A DNA stretch of 64,000 nucleotides, from NCBI GenBank assembly GCA_910585705.1, contig CAJUER010000002.1, positions 1 to 64,000 on the forward strand. The letters run 5' to 3'. This DNA is from an uncultured Christensenella sp. (GTDB lineage Bacteria > Bacillota > Clostridia > Christensenellales > Borkfalkiaceae). Made by a program: the position numbers and the translations under genes. Within the stretch, counting starts at the first letter, position 1, and each line of letters starts with the position of its first letter. The notes beneath the pieces were generated by a model. The model was not told where the DNA came from. It was given only the letters and a program-made list of their open reading frames with translations, and searched no databases. This document shows positions 32,241 through 40,696 of this stretch, piece by piece.

Positions 32241-32270
32241 ATTATAGCACAATGCGGCAAGGGTTGTCAA
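32241..32270 (-). promoter_or_regulatory. Leftward promoter, PRE-like position
   Basis: On the minus strand TTGACA (32270-32265), 18-base spacer, TATAAT (32246-32241). It lies downstream of the first rightward gene and points back toward the repressor, the geometry of lambda pRE. Its RNA would be antisense to the 43-aa gene. A hairpin GGGCGG-GAAA-CCGCCC lies just past the start. Confidence 0.6.
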
Positions 32271-32300
32271 CCCACACAAAACGAAAATAGGAGGTAAAAA

Positions 32301-32510
32301 ATGAAAACTTGCAAAATTCTATCTATGGAACAATCAAAAAATTGCCCCGAAATGCGGTATTATAAAATTTTGTATCGCGGACGCGAATATTACGTAACAA
32401 CCGATCTTTTTGACGCGCCCGTGTACGAAGTCGGCGCGACCTATAATTGCGAAACATACAAAGACAAACACGGCGGTTTGCATGTCGCCGTTTATGGCAA
32501 AAAAAATTAA
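32301..32510 (+). CDS. Hypothetical small phage protein
   Basis: 69 aa with AGGAGGT upstream. Mostly beta pattern (RYYKILYRGREYYVTTDLF, GGLHVAVYGKK). No cysteine pair, HTH or membrane segment recognised. Confidence 0.5.
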   Translation: MKTCKILSMEQSKNCPEMRYYKILYRGREYYVTTDLFDAPVYEVGATYNCETYKDKHGGLHVAVYGKKN

Positions 32511-32522
32511 CGGAGGTATATT

Positions 32523-32690
32523 ATGATTATCGAAAAAAACGGGAAAATTTACACGGCGAAAGAAAATAAATCGTCGTGGACGGTATCCGCGGCGGTGGAT
32601 CGCGTTACGGTTTCGGTTAAAGTGCCGAAAGACGATTGCCCCACTTTCGACGCATTAAAAGCGTATGTCGCCGCAAGCAATTTATTTTAA
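32523..32690 (+). CDS. Hypothetical small phage protein
   Basis: 55 aa, ATG at 32523 after GGAGG. A short beta-rich protein (GKIYTAKENKSSWTVSAAVD, VTVSVKVP) with a C-terminal helix (LKAYVAASNLF). No family recognised. Confidence 0.5.
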   Translation: MIIEKNGKIYTAKENKSSWTVSAAVDRVTVSVKVPKDDCPTFDALKAYVAASNLF

Positions 32691-32701
32691 GGAGGTACGG
32701 C

Positions 32702-32902
32702 ATGGAACGGAGCGAGGCACAAAAAGCCGCCGACAAAAAATATGCGGCAAAAATCAACGGAAAATATAAACCGTTTATCGTAAACTTGACGCCCGACGAA
32801 CTCGCCGAAATCGACGCGATAATCGCCTCGTCGGGTATGAAAAAAGCCGAGTTTTTGCGTTGGGCGGTCGGCGAATTGAAAAAGCAAAACGAAAACAAAT
32901 AA
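32702..32902 (+). CDS. Ribbon-helix-helix-like small phage protein
   Basis: 66 aa, ATG at 32702 after AAGGAGGT. KYKPFIVNLTPDELAEIDAI, then SSGMKKAEFLRWAV gives a strand-helix-helix pattern common in small phage regulators. Followed by a strong terminator. Confidence 0.6.
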   Translation: MERSEAQKAADKKYAAKINGKYKPFIVNLTPDELAEIDAIIASSGMKKAEFLRWAVGELKKQNENK

Positions 32903-32910
32903 TCGAACGG

Positions 32911-32946
32911 CGGGCAATCGAAAAATTTATCGGTTGCCCGTTTTTC
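32911..32946 (+). terminator. Rho-independent terminator
   Basis: A 10-bp stem, CGGGCAATCG with CGGTTGCCCG (one G-T pair), and a 10-base AT loop, followed by TTTTTC. It separates the early small genes from the DDE recombinase, which probably has low or separate expression. Confidence 0.8.
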
Positions 32947-32965
32947 TATTCTACGGAGGCAAAAC

Positions 32966-33976
32966 ATGAAAGGAATAAAATACACGGCACACGAAAAAGA
33001 AAAGGCAATCAAATTGTGGATTGCCGACGGTGTGGACGTTTTCAAAGTGGCAAAAAAATTCAAATGCACGATACAAAGCCTTTATCGGTGGCGGCGGCAA
33101 TACGACGGCACGACGGACAGTTTGAAAAACAAATCAAGCCGCCCGCACACACCCCACCCGAACGCGCACACGGACGCGGAGGCGGCGCAAATCGCCGAGG
33201 TTTTGCAATCATGCGACGGAATAAGTTACGCCGAGGTTTTGGGCGTCATGCGCGCAAAATACGGGTATTCCCGAACGTACGGCGGTATGTACCGTTTTAT
33301 TATGAAACACAAACTCCGCCCCGCGCGAGAAAATAAAAACTATATCGCGCAACCGTACGACACCCCGCAAATGCTCGGCGTCAAATGGCAAATGGACGTC
33401 AAATATATTCCGTTTGAGTGCGGACGCGGAATTTACCGAACGGAAAGACTCTATCAATATACAATGATCGACGAGGCAACGCGGGAGCGGTTTTTGTATC
33501 CGTATAAAGAAAAATCGGGATTTTCGACCGTTGATTTTATAAAGCGCGCGATCGTTTATTTCGGGTATTTGCCGCATATTATCCAAACGGACAACGGCAC
33601 GGAATTTACAAACCCGCGCGGCACGGGCGACGGCAAGATACACGCCGTCGATAAATTATTAAACAGACTCGGCATTTATCATAAATTGATACGCGTTTAC
33701 ACGCCGCGCCACAACGGCAAAGTGGAACGATCCCACCGCTCCGATCAAGAGGGATTTTATAATTATTTATCGTTTAAGACGTTCGACGAATTACTCGAAA
33801 AAATGCAAGCGTGGAACGTGCGTTATAATAATCGCCCGCACTCGTCTTTACGCGACAAGTACGGGCGGCGGTCGTGGATTACCCCACTCGATAAACGCGC
33901 CGAATATTTGGAAGAATTGAAAACAAATGCGGGCGGCGGGTATAAAATCCGATTTTTGAAATCCCGCGCGTCGTAG
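32966..33976 (+). CDS. DDE (rve) recombinase in integrase position
   Basis: 336 aa. N-terminal HTH (EKEKAIKLWIADGVDVFKVA, SLYRWRRQYDG), a helical linker and an rve core with the three acids in order: QMDVKYIPFE (D), IIQTDNGTEFTN (D), HNGKVERSHR (E), then WNVRYNNRPHSSL. This is the IS3/IS481 type. No serine or tyrosine integrase exists in the phage, and this gene occupies the usual integrase place at the right end. It shares base composition and site avoidance with the phage and has no clear insertion-sequence ends around it, so it may be the phage's own integrase. Confidence 0.85.
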   Translation: MKGIKYTAHEKEKAIKLWIADGVDVFKVAKKFKCTIQSLYRWRRQYDGTTDSLKNKSSRPHTPHPNAHTDAEAAQIAEVLQSCDGISYAEVLGVMRAKYGYSRTYGGMYRFIMKHKLRPARENKNYIAQPYDTPQMLGVKWQMDVKYIPFECGRGIYRTERLYQYTMIDEATRERFLYPYKEKSGFSTVDFIKRAIVYFGYLPHIIQTDNGTEFTNPRGTGDGKIHAVDKLLNRLGIYHKLIRVYTPRHNGKVERSHRSDQEGFYNYLSFKTFDELLEKMQAWNVRYNNRPHSSLRDKYGRRSWITPLDKRAEYLEELKTNAGGGYKIRFLKSRAS

Positions 33977-34173
33977 CGCGACCGACAATCGACACCGAAA
34001 GCAACGCGCCCACCGTTCGGACGCGGGTTTTTGCATGTCGTTTTTGTGCGATCAAGCATTTTCGGGCGTCCTTTTACCCCTCTTTCGCTTGATTTTTCGG
34101 GCGTTTTTTGGTATGATAAATAAAAATAAATTATTTTCATTGAAAATCATTAAAAAACGCTTGACAAAATAAC
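33977..34173. other. Gap between recombinase and boundary repeats
   Basis: No gene seen. GCTTGACAA at 34159-34167 is the inverse of TTGTCAAGC at 149-157, so the two ends carry a 9-bp outward-facing inverted repeat, possibly transposase-related. AT content rises sharply from 34090 onward. Confidence 0.4.
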
Positions 34174-34330
34174 ATTTTATAAAAAATATTTTAATTTTTT
34201 TTATACGGGCATTGGCCGAAAATTGCTTGCGGTGCGACAAGCAATTTTATAAAAATATTTTAATTTTTTTTATACGGGCATTGGTCGAAAACTGCTTGCG
34301 GTGCGACAAGCAATTTTATAAAAATATTTT
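34174..34330. repeat. Tandem 69-bp terminator-bearing repeats at right phage boundary
   Basis: Two tandem units and a partial third, period 69-70. Each unit has ATTTTATAAAAATATTTTAA, a T run, TATACGGGCATTGG, and a hairpin. In the first unit the hairpin is AAAATTGCTTG with CAAGCAATTTT (34219-34229 and 34238-34248), a good terminator. CAAGCAATTTTATAAAA also occurs once at the left end (153). These may be attR plus a duplicated attachment site, or recombinase-binding repeats. Confidence 0.6.
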
Positions 34331-34353
34331 ACGCGCTTGACCCCTACGAAAAA

Positions 34354-35130
34354 TCACGCTTTGTCTGCAATCGTCTTTAAAAATTCGACCGAGTTCTTCA
34401 ATTCGTCAATATCGCGAAAATTCGGGGTGTCTATAAGTACCGCGCCGTCGAACCCCGCGCCTTTGAGTCTTTTGAAAATTTCCGAAAAATCATAGACGCC
34501 CAAACCCGGCAAACAGGCTCTGCCGCTTTCGTCAACGTCGGAAACAAATACGTGGGAAATCGAACCCGACATATTTTCGATAAACATCTGGCAGGGATAG
34601 CACAATTCAGCCGCCCGTCCGATATTGAGCGCCGCCGCTATCTGCGGACAGCGCGATTTCAGCCCGCTAAAAATTTCGGGTCGGTCGCATACCGAACGGC
34701 GCGCGTTTTCAAGACAAATCGTCACGCCGTAACCCGCGCAGAAATCGGCGATTTCGCGCAGACGTTCGGCTGTCCTATCGAAATTCACGCTTTCGCCCGA
34801 ATATATAAGTCCGCCGTTAAAAGTATAATTTTTTGCACCGAAAAGCTGTGCCGAGCGCATAACCTGGTCAAGCCAGTAAAAGCCGTCGCCGCGCACGCGG
34901 CGCGATTCGTCGAACAGTTGAAGTTCAAAATTGTTCGGCGCAACGCGGACCGAGCAAACCTCCAACCCGTTAGTGCGGACGGAAAACTTTTCCGAAAACT
35001 CGGGGCGGTATTCGTAAAAGGTGCGCAAAGCGACCTCGCAGCAGTCCGCGCCCGTCTGTTTAATAATATCGAAAGAATTTTCGGTTTCCGCACGCAATGA
35101 AAGGCTTGCGGTTGTAATGCCTGTTTTCAT
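34354..35130 (-). CDS. Sugar phosphate isomerase/epimerase-like TIM-barrel protein
   Basis: 258 aa. Xylose-isomerase-like AP_endonuc_2 fold: KTGITTASLSLRAE start, CEVALRTFYEYRP, ICLENARRSVCDRPE (metal Glu), HVFVSDVDESG and the last strand GAVLIDTPNF. These enzymes bind a divalent metal and act on sugars. Exact substrate unknown. First chromosomal gene beside the phage; its end lies 24 bases from the right repeats, so phage entry did not truncate it. Confidence 0.8.
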   Translation of the reverse strand: MKTGITTASLSLRAETENSFDIIKQTGADCCEVALRTFYEYRPEFSEKFSVRTNGLEVCSVRVAPNNFELQLFDESRRVRGDGFYWLDQVMRSAQLFGAKNYTFNGGLIYSGESVNFDRTAERLREIADFCAGYGVTICLENARRSVCDRPEIFSGLKSRCPQIAAALNIGRAAELCYPCQMFIENMSGSISHVFVSDVDESGRACLPGLGVYDFSEIFKRLKGAGFDGAVLIDTPNFRDIDELKNSVEFLKTIADKA

Positions 35131-35184
35131 ACTGACATTGTAACACAGAGGGCGTTAAAAATCAATATTAAACTTTCAGACGGC

Positions 35185-35529
35185 TCAGTTTGCGCTTATG
35201 TATTGCGAGAGTGAATATGTAATGTCCCTGTCGGCTATGTTTGCAACGGGCGCAAGGGGGAAGTTGATTGCAGGCTGCTCGGCAACGAAATCACCTTCCG
35301 ACGCAGGCTGAGCCGCAAAACCCGCCTTTGCGGCAGAAGCAGGCTGCATTGCCGCCGTTATGCCCTGAACAGCGGAAATGACTTCCGAAATTTCTTCCGC
35401 ACTTTTCAACGCGCTTTTCATTTGGTCGCCGCCGATGGTTTCCAGAACGGGCTTTACCTCGTTCAAAATGTTTTGCGCGTTAGCTTTTCCGCCGTACAGC
35501 AAAAGCGCGAGGATTATAAAAAGTTGCAT
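35185..35529 (-). CDS. Hypothetical small exported or membrane-tethered protein
   Basis: 114 aa. Hydrophobic N-terminus (LFIILALLLYGGKANA) that could be a signal or anchor, then an Ala/Ser/Glu-rich helical part. Divergent from the gene at 35580, which suggests a linked pair. No family recognised. Confidence 0.5.
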   Translation of the reverse strand: MQLFIILALLLYGGKANAQNILNEVKPVLETIGGDQMKSALKSAEEISEVISAVQGITAAMQPASAAKAGFAAQPASEGDFVAEQPAINFPLAPVANIADRDITYSLSQYISAN

Positions 35530-35579
35530 AAATTAAACTCCTTGCATAAATTGTTATTATCATTATATGCGGAGTTGTT

Positions 35580-35885
35580 ATGAAAGATTTTAAAAGTTAT
35601 ACGCCGCCCGAACAGCCTGCCGACGGACATAAAGCCGAAAGCACGGTAAATGCGGGCGACGTAAATTCCACCGTAGAGCTTGCAAAAGTTTTATCGAAAG
35701 CAATGAACGGCAAAAGCGAAGGTCAATTATTACATACCATTATAGCCGAAGCGGAACGCGGCAAGCGCGACGGCACGCTTTCCAACGCCGACCTCGACAA
35801 TTTTTACAACGCGCTTTCCCCTCTTCTGGACGGTTTCAAGCGCAAAAAGCTGAAAGAAGTTATTATAAAACTTAAAAATATTTAA
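35580..35885 (+). CDS. Hypothetical helical protein
   Basis: 101 aa. Disordered start (SYTPPEQPADGHKAE), then helices (VELAKVLSKAMNGKSEGQLL, NFYNALSPLLDGFKRKKLKE). Divergent from the preceding gene and tail-to-tail with cysteine synthase, overlapping it by four bases. Function unknown. Confidence 0.55.
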   Translation: MKDFKSYTPPEQPADGHKAESTVNAGDVNSTVELAKVLSKAMNGKSEGQLLHTIIAEAERGKRDGTLSNADLDNFYNALSPLLDGFKRKKLKEVIIKLKNI

Positions 35886-36772
35886 CCGAACAAATCTGAC
35901 GAGAGATATCTTTCGCCGCCGTCGGGCAGAACGGTAACAACGTTCTTCCCGAAGTTTTCCGCACGGGAAGCGATTTTTGCCGCCGCGCATAACGCCGCCC
36001 CCGAAGAAAACCCGACCAGCAAGCCTTCGCAACGGGCAAATCCGCGCGCGAAGGCTTTTGCTTCGCCGTCGGAAACACGCATATCCTCGTCGATTATTTT
36101 TTTATCGAGAATTTCGGGTTCGAACCCCGCGCCTATACCTTGTATTGCGTGAGGCGTGCTTTCGGGACCGACCGCCACCACTTTAATATTCGGATTTTTT
36201 TCTTTGAGAAATTTTCCTACGCCGGTAAGCGTTCCGCCCGTTCCGACGCCCGCAACAAAAATATCGACGCCGCCGCGCAAGTCTTCCCAGATTTCGGGCG
36301 CGGTGCTCTTTGCGTGAGCGAGGGGATTTGCCGCGTTTGTGAACTGACCGAGCGTTACCCCGCCGCGCGCGGCGCGTATCGCTTCCGCACGTTCCACCGC
36401 GCATTTCATCCCCTTTTCCGCAGGTGTCAGTATGACTTCCGCCCCGTACGCTTTTAAAATGCGCACCCTCTCCGCGCTCATATTTTCGGGCATAACCAGC
36501 ACGGCGTTACAGCCGCGAGCCGCCGCAAGCGAAGCAATCGCAATACCCGTATTGCCGGAAGTCGGCTCCACAATAACCGTCTTTACGCTTTCGGCGGAAA
36601 AACACCCGTCGAGCATTGCTTTTGCCGCCCTGTCCTTAACCGAGCCTGCGGGATTGAAAAATTCGAGTTTGGCATAAACGGCGGCGGCAAGGTTGTGCTT
36701 TTTTTCGAATTTGCTAAGTCTTAAAAGCGGTGTGCCGCCTATAAGCTCATCTATAGAATTATATAACGCCAT
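35882..36772 (-). CDS. cysK: Cysteine synthase (O-acetylserine sulfhydrylase)
   Basis: 296 aa. PLP enzyme making cysteine from O-acetylserine and sulfide. The PLP lysine is in FNPAGSVKDRAAKAML, the substrate loop is PTSGNTGIAIA, the phosphate-binding GVGTGGTLTGVG is present, and the end is LPDGGERYLSSDLF. The start at 36772 is chosen because homology begins at LYNSIDELIGGTPLL; the upstream frame overlaps the neighbouring gene. Forms a sulfur operon with the aminotransferase just upstream. Confidence 0.93.
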   Translation of the reverse strand: MALYNSIDELIGGTPLLRLSKFEKKHNLAAAVYAKLEFFNPAGSVKDRAAKAMLDGCFSAESVKTVIVEPTSGNTGIAIASLAAARGCNAVLVMPENMSAERVRILKAYGAEVILTPAEKGMKCAVERAEAIRAARGGVTLGQFTNAANPLAHAKSTAPEIWEDLRGGVDIFVAGVGTGGTLTGVGKFLKEKNPNIKVVAVGPESTPHAIQGIGAGFEPEILDKKIIDEDMRVSDGEAKAFARGFARCEGLLVGFSSGAALCAAAKIASRAENFGKNVVTVLPDGGERYLSSDLFG

Positions 36773-36774
36773 CT

Positions 36775-37890
36775 TTAACGCCTTGCAAGCTCCGTGACCG
36801 CAGTAAGGAATTTTTCGCATTCGTTCTGTGAATTGAAAGCGGAAAGCGAAGCGCGGACAAGTCCGTCCGAGCCGAGCGCCTTGTGCATAAGCGGCGCGCA
36901 GTGCAAACCGCCGCGCACGCATATAGAATACTCTTCAGAAAGGCGGTATGCCGCCTCTTCCGACTGCATATTGTTTAAACCGAGCGTTACTATACCGTAA
37001 GGGTTGGGCTTGGAATAGAGCTTTACTTCCTCTATTTTTTCAAGTTCTCCGCACAGGAAGCGTGTGAAGGAAAGAAGCTTTTCCTCTTCCTCTTTCATAT
37101 GAGAATTGAGATACAGCACGCCCTCGCCGAGCGAAACTATCGCAGGGTACGATATAGTGCCGCTTTCGAGCCTGTCGGGATAGAACTCGGGCATATTCAG
37201 ATTATGGCTTTCACTGCCCGTACCGCCGAAAAGCACGGGGTCGGGGTTTAGCCGTTCGGAAAAGAGAAGCGCGCCGCTGCCCTGTATGCCGAGCATACCT
37301 TTATGCCCCGCAACCGTGAGCGCGTCTATCCCGCACTTTGCCATATCTATCCGCGTGTGCCCGCACGCCTGCGCACCGTCGCAAATTAACAATGTGCTTT
37401 CGGGAATACCTTGACGGATTTTGAGGATATCGGGCGAAGCTCCCGTAACGTTGGAGGCAAGCGTAACTATTACGGCGCGCGTATCCTTTTCGCAGAGGTC
37501 TATTACCGACTGCGCGTCTATGCCGCCGTCTTCGGACAGCGGCGCGTAATCAACCTGCACGCCGCCCGAATTTAAAAATTCCAAAGGGCGCAGAACCGAG
37601 TTGTGCTCGGCGACGGTCGTCACGACCTTGTCGCCCGATTTAATGCTTCCGAATATCGCGATATTCAGCGCTTCGGTACAGTTTTTTGTGAACGCCACCC
37701 TGTCGTAACTGTAACCGCCGAAAAATCCGCACAACAGCTTGCGGCAGGTGTAAACCCTTTCGAGACAAGCAAGCGAAAGCTTGTGTCCGCTCCGTCCGGG
37801 ATTCGCACACATTTTCATTGCGGCGGTTGCGGCGGAAATTATGCCGTCGGGCTTAAACCCGCCCGTTGCCGCATTGTCGAAATATATCAT
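36775..37890 (-). CDS. Class V aminotransferase (cysteine desulfurase family)
   Basis: 371 aa. IYFDNAATG start, SAEHNS-type substrate loop (TVAEHNSVLRPLEFL), CDGAQACGH, PLP lysine in TVAGHKGMLGIQGSG, and CVRGGLHCAPLMHKALG. Fits the Firmicutes cysteine desulfurase/selenocysteine lyase-like group found beside DUF3343. It probably mobilises sulfur (or selenium) from cysteine. Directly followed by cysK. Confidence 0.88.
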   Translation of the reverse strand: MIYFDNAATGGFKPDGIISAATAAMKMCANPGRSGHKLSLACLERVYTCRKLLCGFFGGYSYDRVAFTKNCTEALNIAIFGSIKSGDKVVTTVAEHNSVLRPLEFLNSGGVQVDYAPLSEDGGIDAQSVIDLCEKDTRAVIVTLASNVTGASPDILKIRQGIPESTLLICDGAQACGHTRIDMAKCGIDALTVAGHKGMLGIQGSGALLFSERLNPDPVLFGGTGSESHNLNMPEFYPDRLESGTISYPAIVSLGEGVLYLNSHMKEEEEKLLSFTRFLCGELEKIEEVKLYSKPNPYGIVTLGLNNMQSEEAAYRLSEEYSICVRGGLHCAPLMHKALGSDGLVRASLSAFNSQNECEKFLTAVTELARR

Positions 37891-37982
37891 AAATTACCTC
37901 GTCTTCATAAAATGGACTATGGGGGAAAAGGGTTCGGCTTACAAACCCCGCCCTGACTATTATACTATGGAAGGAAAAATTT

Positions 37983-38243
37983 ATGACAGAAGTACTTGCG
38001 GTATTCCGCTCCCGCTCGCAGGCGATTGACTGCAATGCAAGGTTGAAGGCGGCAGGCATTTGCGCAAGCATTGTAAACACGCCGAAGGAAGCGAATATCG
38101 GCTGCGGACTTTCAATAAAACTGCCGCAGAATACTTACGGTACGGCAAAGAAAATAATTGCCGCAGGCGGATATTCCGCATTTTACGGATTTTTAAAGGT
38201 ACAGTCGCTGTACGGCAAAATTTACACGGGCAGAATAGGCTGA
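37983..38243 (+). CDS. DUF3343 putative Se/S carrier protein
   Basis: 86 aa. TEVLAVFRSRSQAIDCNARL, then NTPKEANIGCGLSIKLP with a conserved cysteine, as in DUF3343. The family is thought to carry sulfur or selenium. It is divergent from the class V aminotransferase, the usual partner. Confidence 0.85.
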   Translation: MTEVLAVFRSRSQAIDCNARLKAAGICASIVNTPKEANIGCGLSIKLPQNTYGTAKKIIAAGGYSAFYGFLKVQSLYGKIYTGRIG

Positions 38244-38264
38244 GCGTAAAGCGGCGTAAAATAT

Positions 38265-38291
38265 GCGGCGCGGGCATTATGCCCGCGCCGC
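38265..38291. terminator. GC-rich inverted repeat, likely terminator
   Basis: Perfect 13-bp stem GCGGCGCGGGCAT with its complement around one T, 20 bases after the DUF3343 stop. The T tract after it is weak, so termination strength is uncertain. Confidence 0.55.
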
Positions 38292-38362
38292 CTCTGTTTA
38301 ATAAAAGCCGATTAATCTTCTTTAAAGTTGATTTTGTTTAAAAGCTGTGATAAAATTTAACT

Positions 38363-38992
38363 ATGAATACGAACAACGGAAAAATTCTTAAAGAGCTTGA
38401 AAGACTGTACCCCGACGCACAGCCCGCCCTCGAATTCCGCTCCCCTTACGAGCTGCTTGTCGCCGTCATACTTTCGGCGCAGTGCACGGACGAGAGGGTG
38501 AACAAGGTTACGAAAGTGCTTTTTGCCGAGTATAATACCCCCGAAAAAATGCTTACGCTTTCGCAGGCGGAGCTTGAAAAATACATTTTTTCGTGCGGGT
38601 TTTACCGCAATAAGGCGGCGCACATACTCTCCGCCTCGCACGATATTCTCGAAAAATACGGCGGCGAGGTTCCGCCTACGCTCGAACAGCTGAAAACGCT
38701 TGCGGGCGTGGGGCAGAAAACGGCGAACGTGGTTTACGCCGTTGCTTTCGGCGGAGACGCAATTGCCGTAGACACGCACGTTTTCAGGGTTTCCAACAGG
38801 CTGGGGCTTGCACACGGCAACACCCCCGCAAAGGTGGAAGCAGCGCTGAACGAAGCCATACCAAAAGAATTATGGTCTAAGGCGCACCACTATCTTATTT
38901 ATCACGGGCGCAGAGTGTGTCATTCGCAGAAGCCCGACTGCCCCGCCTGCACTTTGAAAGAGCTTTGCGAATACTTTAACGGCAATAAATAA
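38363..38992 (+). CDS. nth: Endonuclease III
   Basis: 209 aa. DNA glycosylase/AP lyase for oxidised pyrimidines. Helix-hairpin-helix LKTLAGVGQKTANVVY with catalytic Lys, then VDTHVFRVSNRLGLA with the catalytic Asp, and the 4Fe-4S cluster CHSQKPDCPACTLKELC near the C-terminus. Full length for the family. Ends tail-to-tail with the sensor kinase. Confidence 0.96.
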   Translation: MNTNNGKILKELERLYPDAQPALEFRSPYELLVAVILSAQCTDERVNKVTKVLFAEYNTPEKMLTLSQAELEKYIFSCGFYRNKAAHILSASHDILEKYGGEVPPTLEQLKTLAGVGQKTANVVYAVAFGGDAIAVDTHVFRVSNRLGLAHGNTPAKVEAALNEAIPKELWSKAHHYLIYHGRRVCHSQKPDCPACTLKELCEYFNGNK

Positions 38993-38994
38993 TT

Positions 38995-39888
38995 TTAATT
39001 ACATACCGGCAGATTGATTGTTATAATCAGTCTGCCGTCTCTATATTCCGCCGCAATGCTTCCGCCCGCACGCTCCGCTAAAATTTTGGAAATAGACAGC
39101 CCCAGCCCCGTAGATTTTCTTGCGCTGTCCACCGTATAAAATCTGTCGAACAGCTTTTTGACCAGCGTAGCCGAAAGATTGGGCGCGGCGTTGGAAAAGA
39201 CGATTTCGCCGTTTTCCGAAAGCACTATACATAAGTCTCCGCCGCTGTATTTTACGGCGTTGCCGATTAGGTTTGAAAAAATCCTAAGCAATGCCATTCG
39301 GTTGGCGTTGCAGTAAATGTAGTTTTCGGGCAAGTCGATTTCGGGAGTGATTTGCGCCTCGTTTAACGCGGCGTAACTGCTTACAAGACATTCTTCCAAA
39401 ACGGCGTTCACGCAAACTCTTTCCGCAGGCGACTCGTATTCGGGCGAAGTTATCACCGAATAGCGGAACAGCTCTTCCGAAAGCTGCTTTAAAACCTGAG
39501 TACGGTTTTTTATCACTGCGGTATAACGCTCCGCGTCCGCGCTCTTTTCCTCTTTTTCAAGCAAATCGAGATAGCCGTCTATCGCCGTAAGCGGCGTGCG
39601 CAAATCGTGCGAGATATCCGCAACCGCGCTTTTAAGCTCGCAATCGCCCTGCTCGTAGCGCAGGCGCAGCTTGCGCAAAACCTTTAACTGTTCGTTGATT
39701 TCCGCCGCAAGACGGCGCACCGTTTTGTCGCTTCCCGAAACGGTTAAAAGCGTGTTCGTGTCGCCGTTCAGCTTTTCGGAAAAGTCCTTAATAACCACGT
39801 CAATATCCCTTTTCATCAGCACTATTTTGACGGCGAGAACAATTATTATTACAGACAGCACGGCACATATAAACCAAAGCCAGACCAC
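38995..39888 (-). CDS. Sensor histidine kinase
   Basis: 297 aa. One N-terminal transmembrane helix and no extracellular sensing domain; H-box DISHDLRTPLTAIDGYLDLL, N-box LLRIFSNLIGNAVKY, and G-box KSTGLGLSISKIL. Last gene of an operon with a response regulator and an ABC transporter. Such short kinases usually sense through their partner transporter. Confidence 0.9.
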   Translation of the reverse strand: MVWLWFICAVLSVIIIVLAVKIVLMKRDIDVVIKDFSEKLNGDTNTLLTVSGSDKTVRRLAAEINEQLKVLRKLRLRYEQGDCELKSAVADISHDLRTPLTAIDGYLDLLEKEEKSADAERYTAVIKNRTQVLKQLSEELFRYSVITSPEYESPAERVCVNAVLEECLVSSYAALNEAQITPEIDLPENYIYCNANRMALLRIFSNLIGNAVKYSGGDLCIVLSENGEIVFSNAAPNLSATLVKKLFDRFYTVDSARKSTGLGLSISKILAERAGGSIAAEYRDGRLIITINLPVCN

Positions 39889-39904
39889 GACAAATTCACC
39901 TCGT

Positions 39905-40696
39905 TTATTTTACGTCTTCTTTGCCGAACACTACCATTCCGACGGCGGTACACACCGCGCCAAATCCCGCCGAGTACAAAGGAAGCGACCACAAAGCAGT
40001 TGTTATGCCCATAATAAACTTGACCGCCTGCCCCGCAGGGATTACATTTAATATAACGTGCAGAACTATTTTTTCCGCAGCGGACGGATAATTTTTGTTG
40101 GGGAAATACTCAAACGTGCCGTCCTCTCCGTATCCCGGAATAAACTCGGGCTGTTCGAGAATAGAGCAAAGAAAAACAGACGCCAGCAACAACACGAAGG
40201 CGAGAACGAGATTGACCGCCGTCGCACCCGTTTTGTTCATGAATATCATACTTACCATAGTATAGAGCGAGCAGAAAGCAATCTGCGCCATTATGCCCGC
40301 AAACACAACCGCGACCGTAGTACTCGAAGGCAAGCCGATAATGGGAAAACCTATCAAGAGCACGGGAATCATATAAGCGGCGACAAACCCGAACGACGCG
40401 ATTATCGAAGTTATAAGATTTGCGGCGTAAACGTGCCGTCTGTCGTGACCTACGATGAGTTTGTTCCTTATTGTACCGTCGCCGTATTCCGTGCCGACGA
40501 ATAAGCTTGTAAATATCGCCGCCGCTGCTTCAATAAACACGACGTAAGAGCATACCGCGCCGTCAATGCGCCCGACCGGATAGGAAAAATTCCAGACAAC
40601 CATCAACACGGATAAAATCGCAATAACTCCGCAAAGACACCAGAAAAGTTTGTTTTTTACAAGTCGGGCGAAATTTGAAACAAGAAGCCTGCTCAT
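39905..40696 (-). CDS. ABC transporter permease
   Basis: 263 aa with about six membrane helices, ABC-2 type. It contains TSLFVGTEYGDGTIRNKLIV, the motif typical of permeases of peptide-immunity transporters. Overlaps the ATPase gene by four bases. Probably exports or clears a membrane-active compound. Confidence 0.85.
   Translation of the reverse strand: MSRLLVSNFARLVKNKLFWCLCGVIAILSVLMVVWNFSYPVGRIDGAVCSYVVFIEAAAAIFTSLFVGTEYGDGTIRNKLIVGHDRRHVYAANLITSIIASFGFVAAYMIPVLLIGFPIIGLPSSTTVAVVFAGIMAQIAFCSLYTMVSMIFMNKTGATAVNLVLAFVLLLASVFLCSILEQPEFIPGYGEDGTFEYFPNKNYPSAAEKIVLHVILNVIPAGQAVKFIMGITTALWSLPLYSAGFGAVCTAVGMVVFGKEDVK

Noticed and set aside
32966..33976. Simple insertion sequence inside the phage
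   Set aside because: Not fully excluded, but no terminal inverted repeats or target duplication were found around the gene, and composition and site avoidance match the phage.
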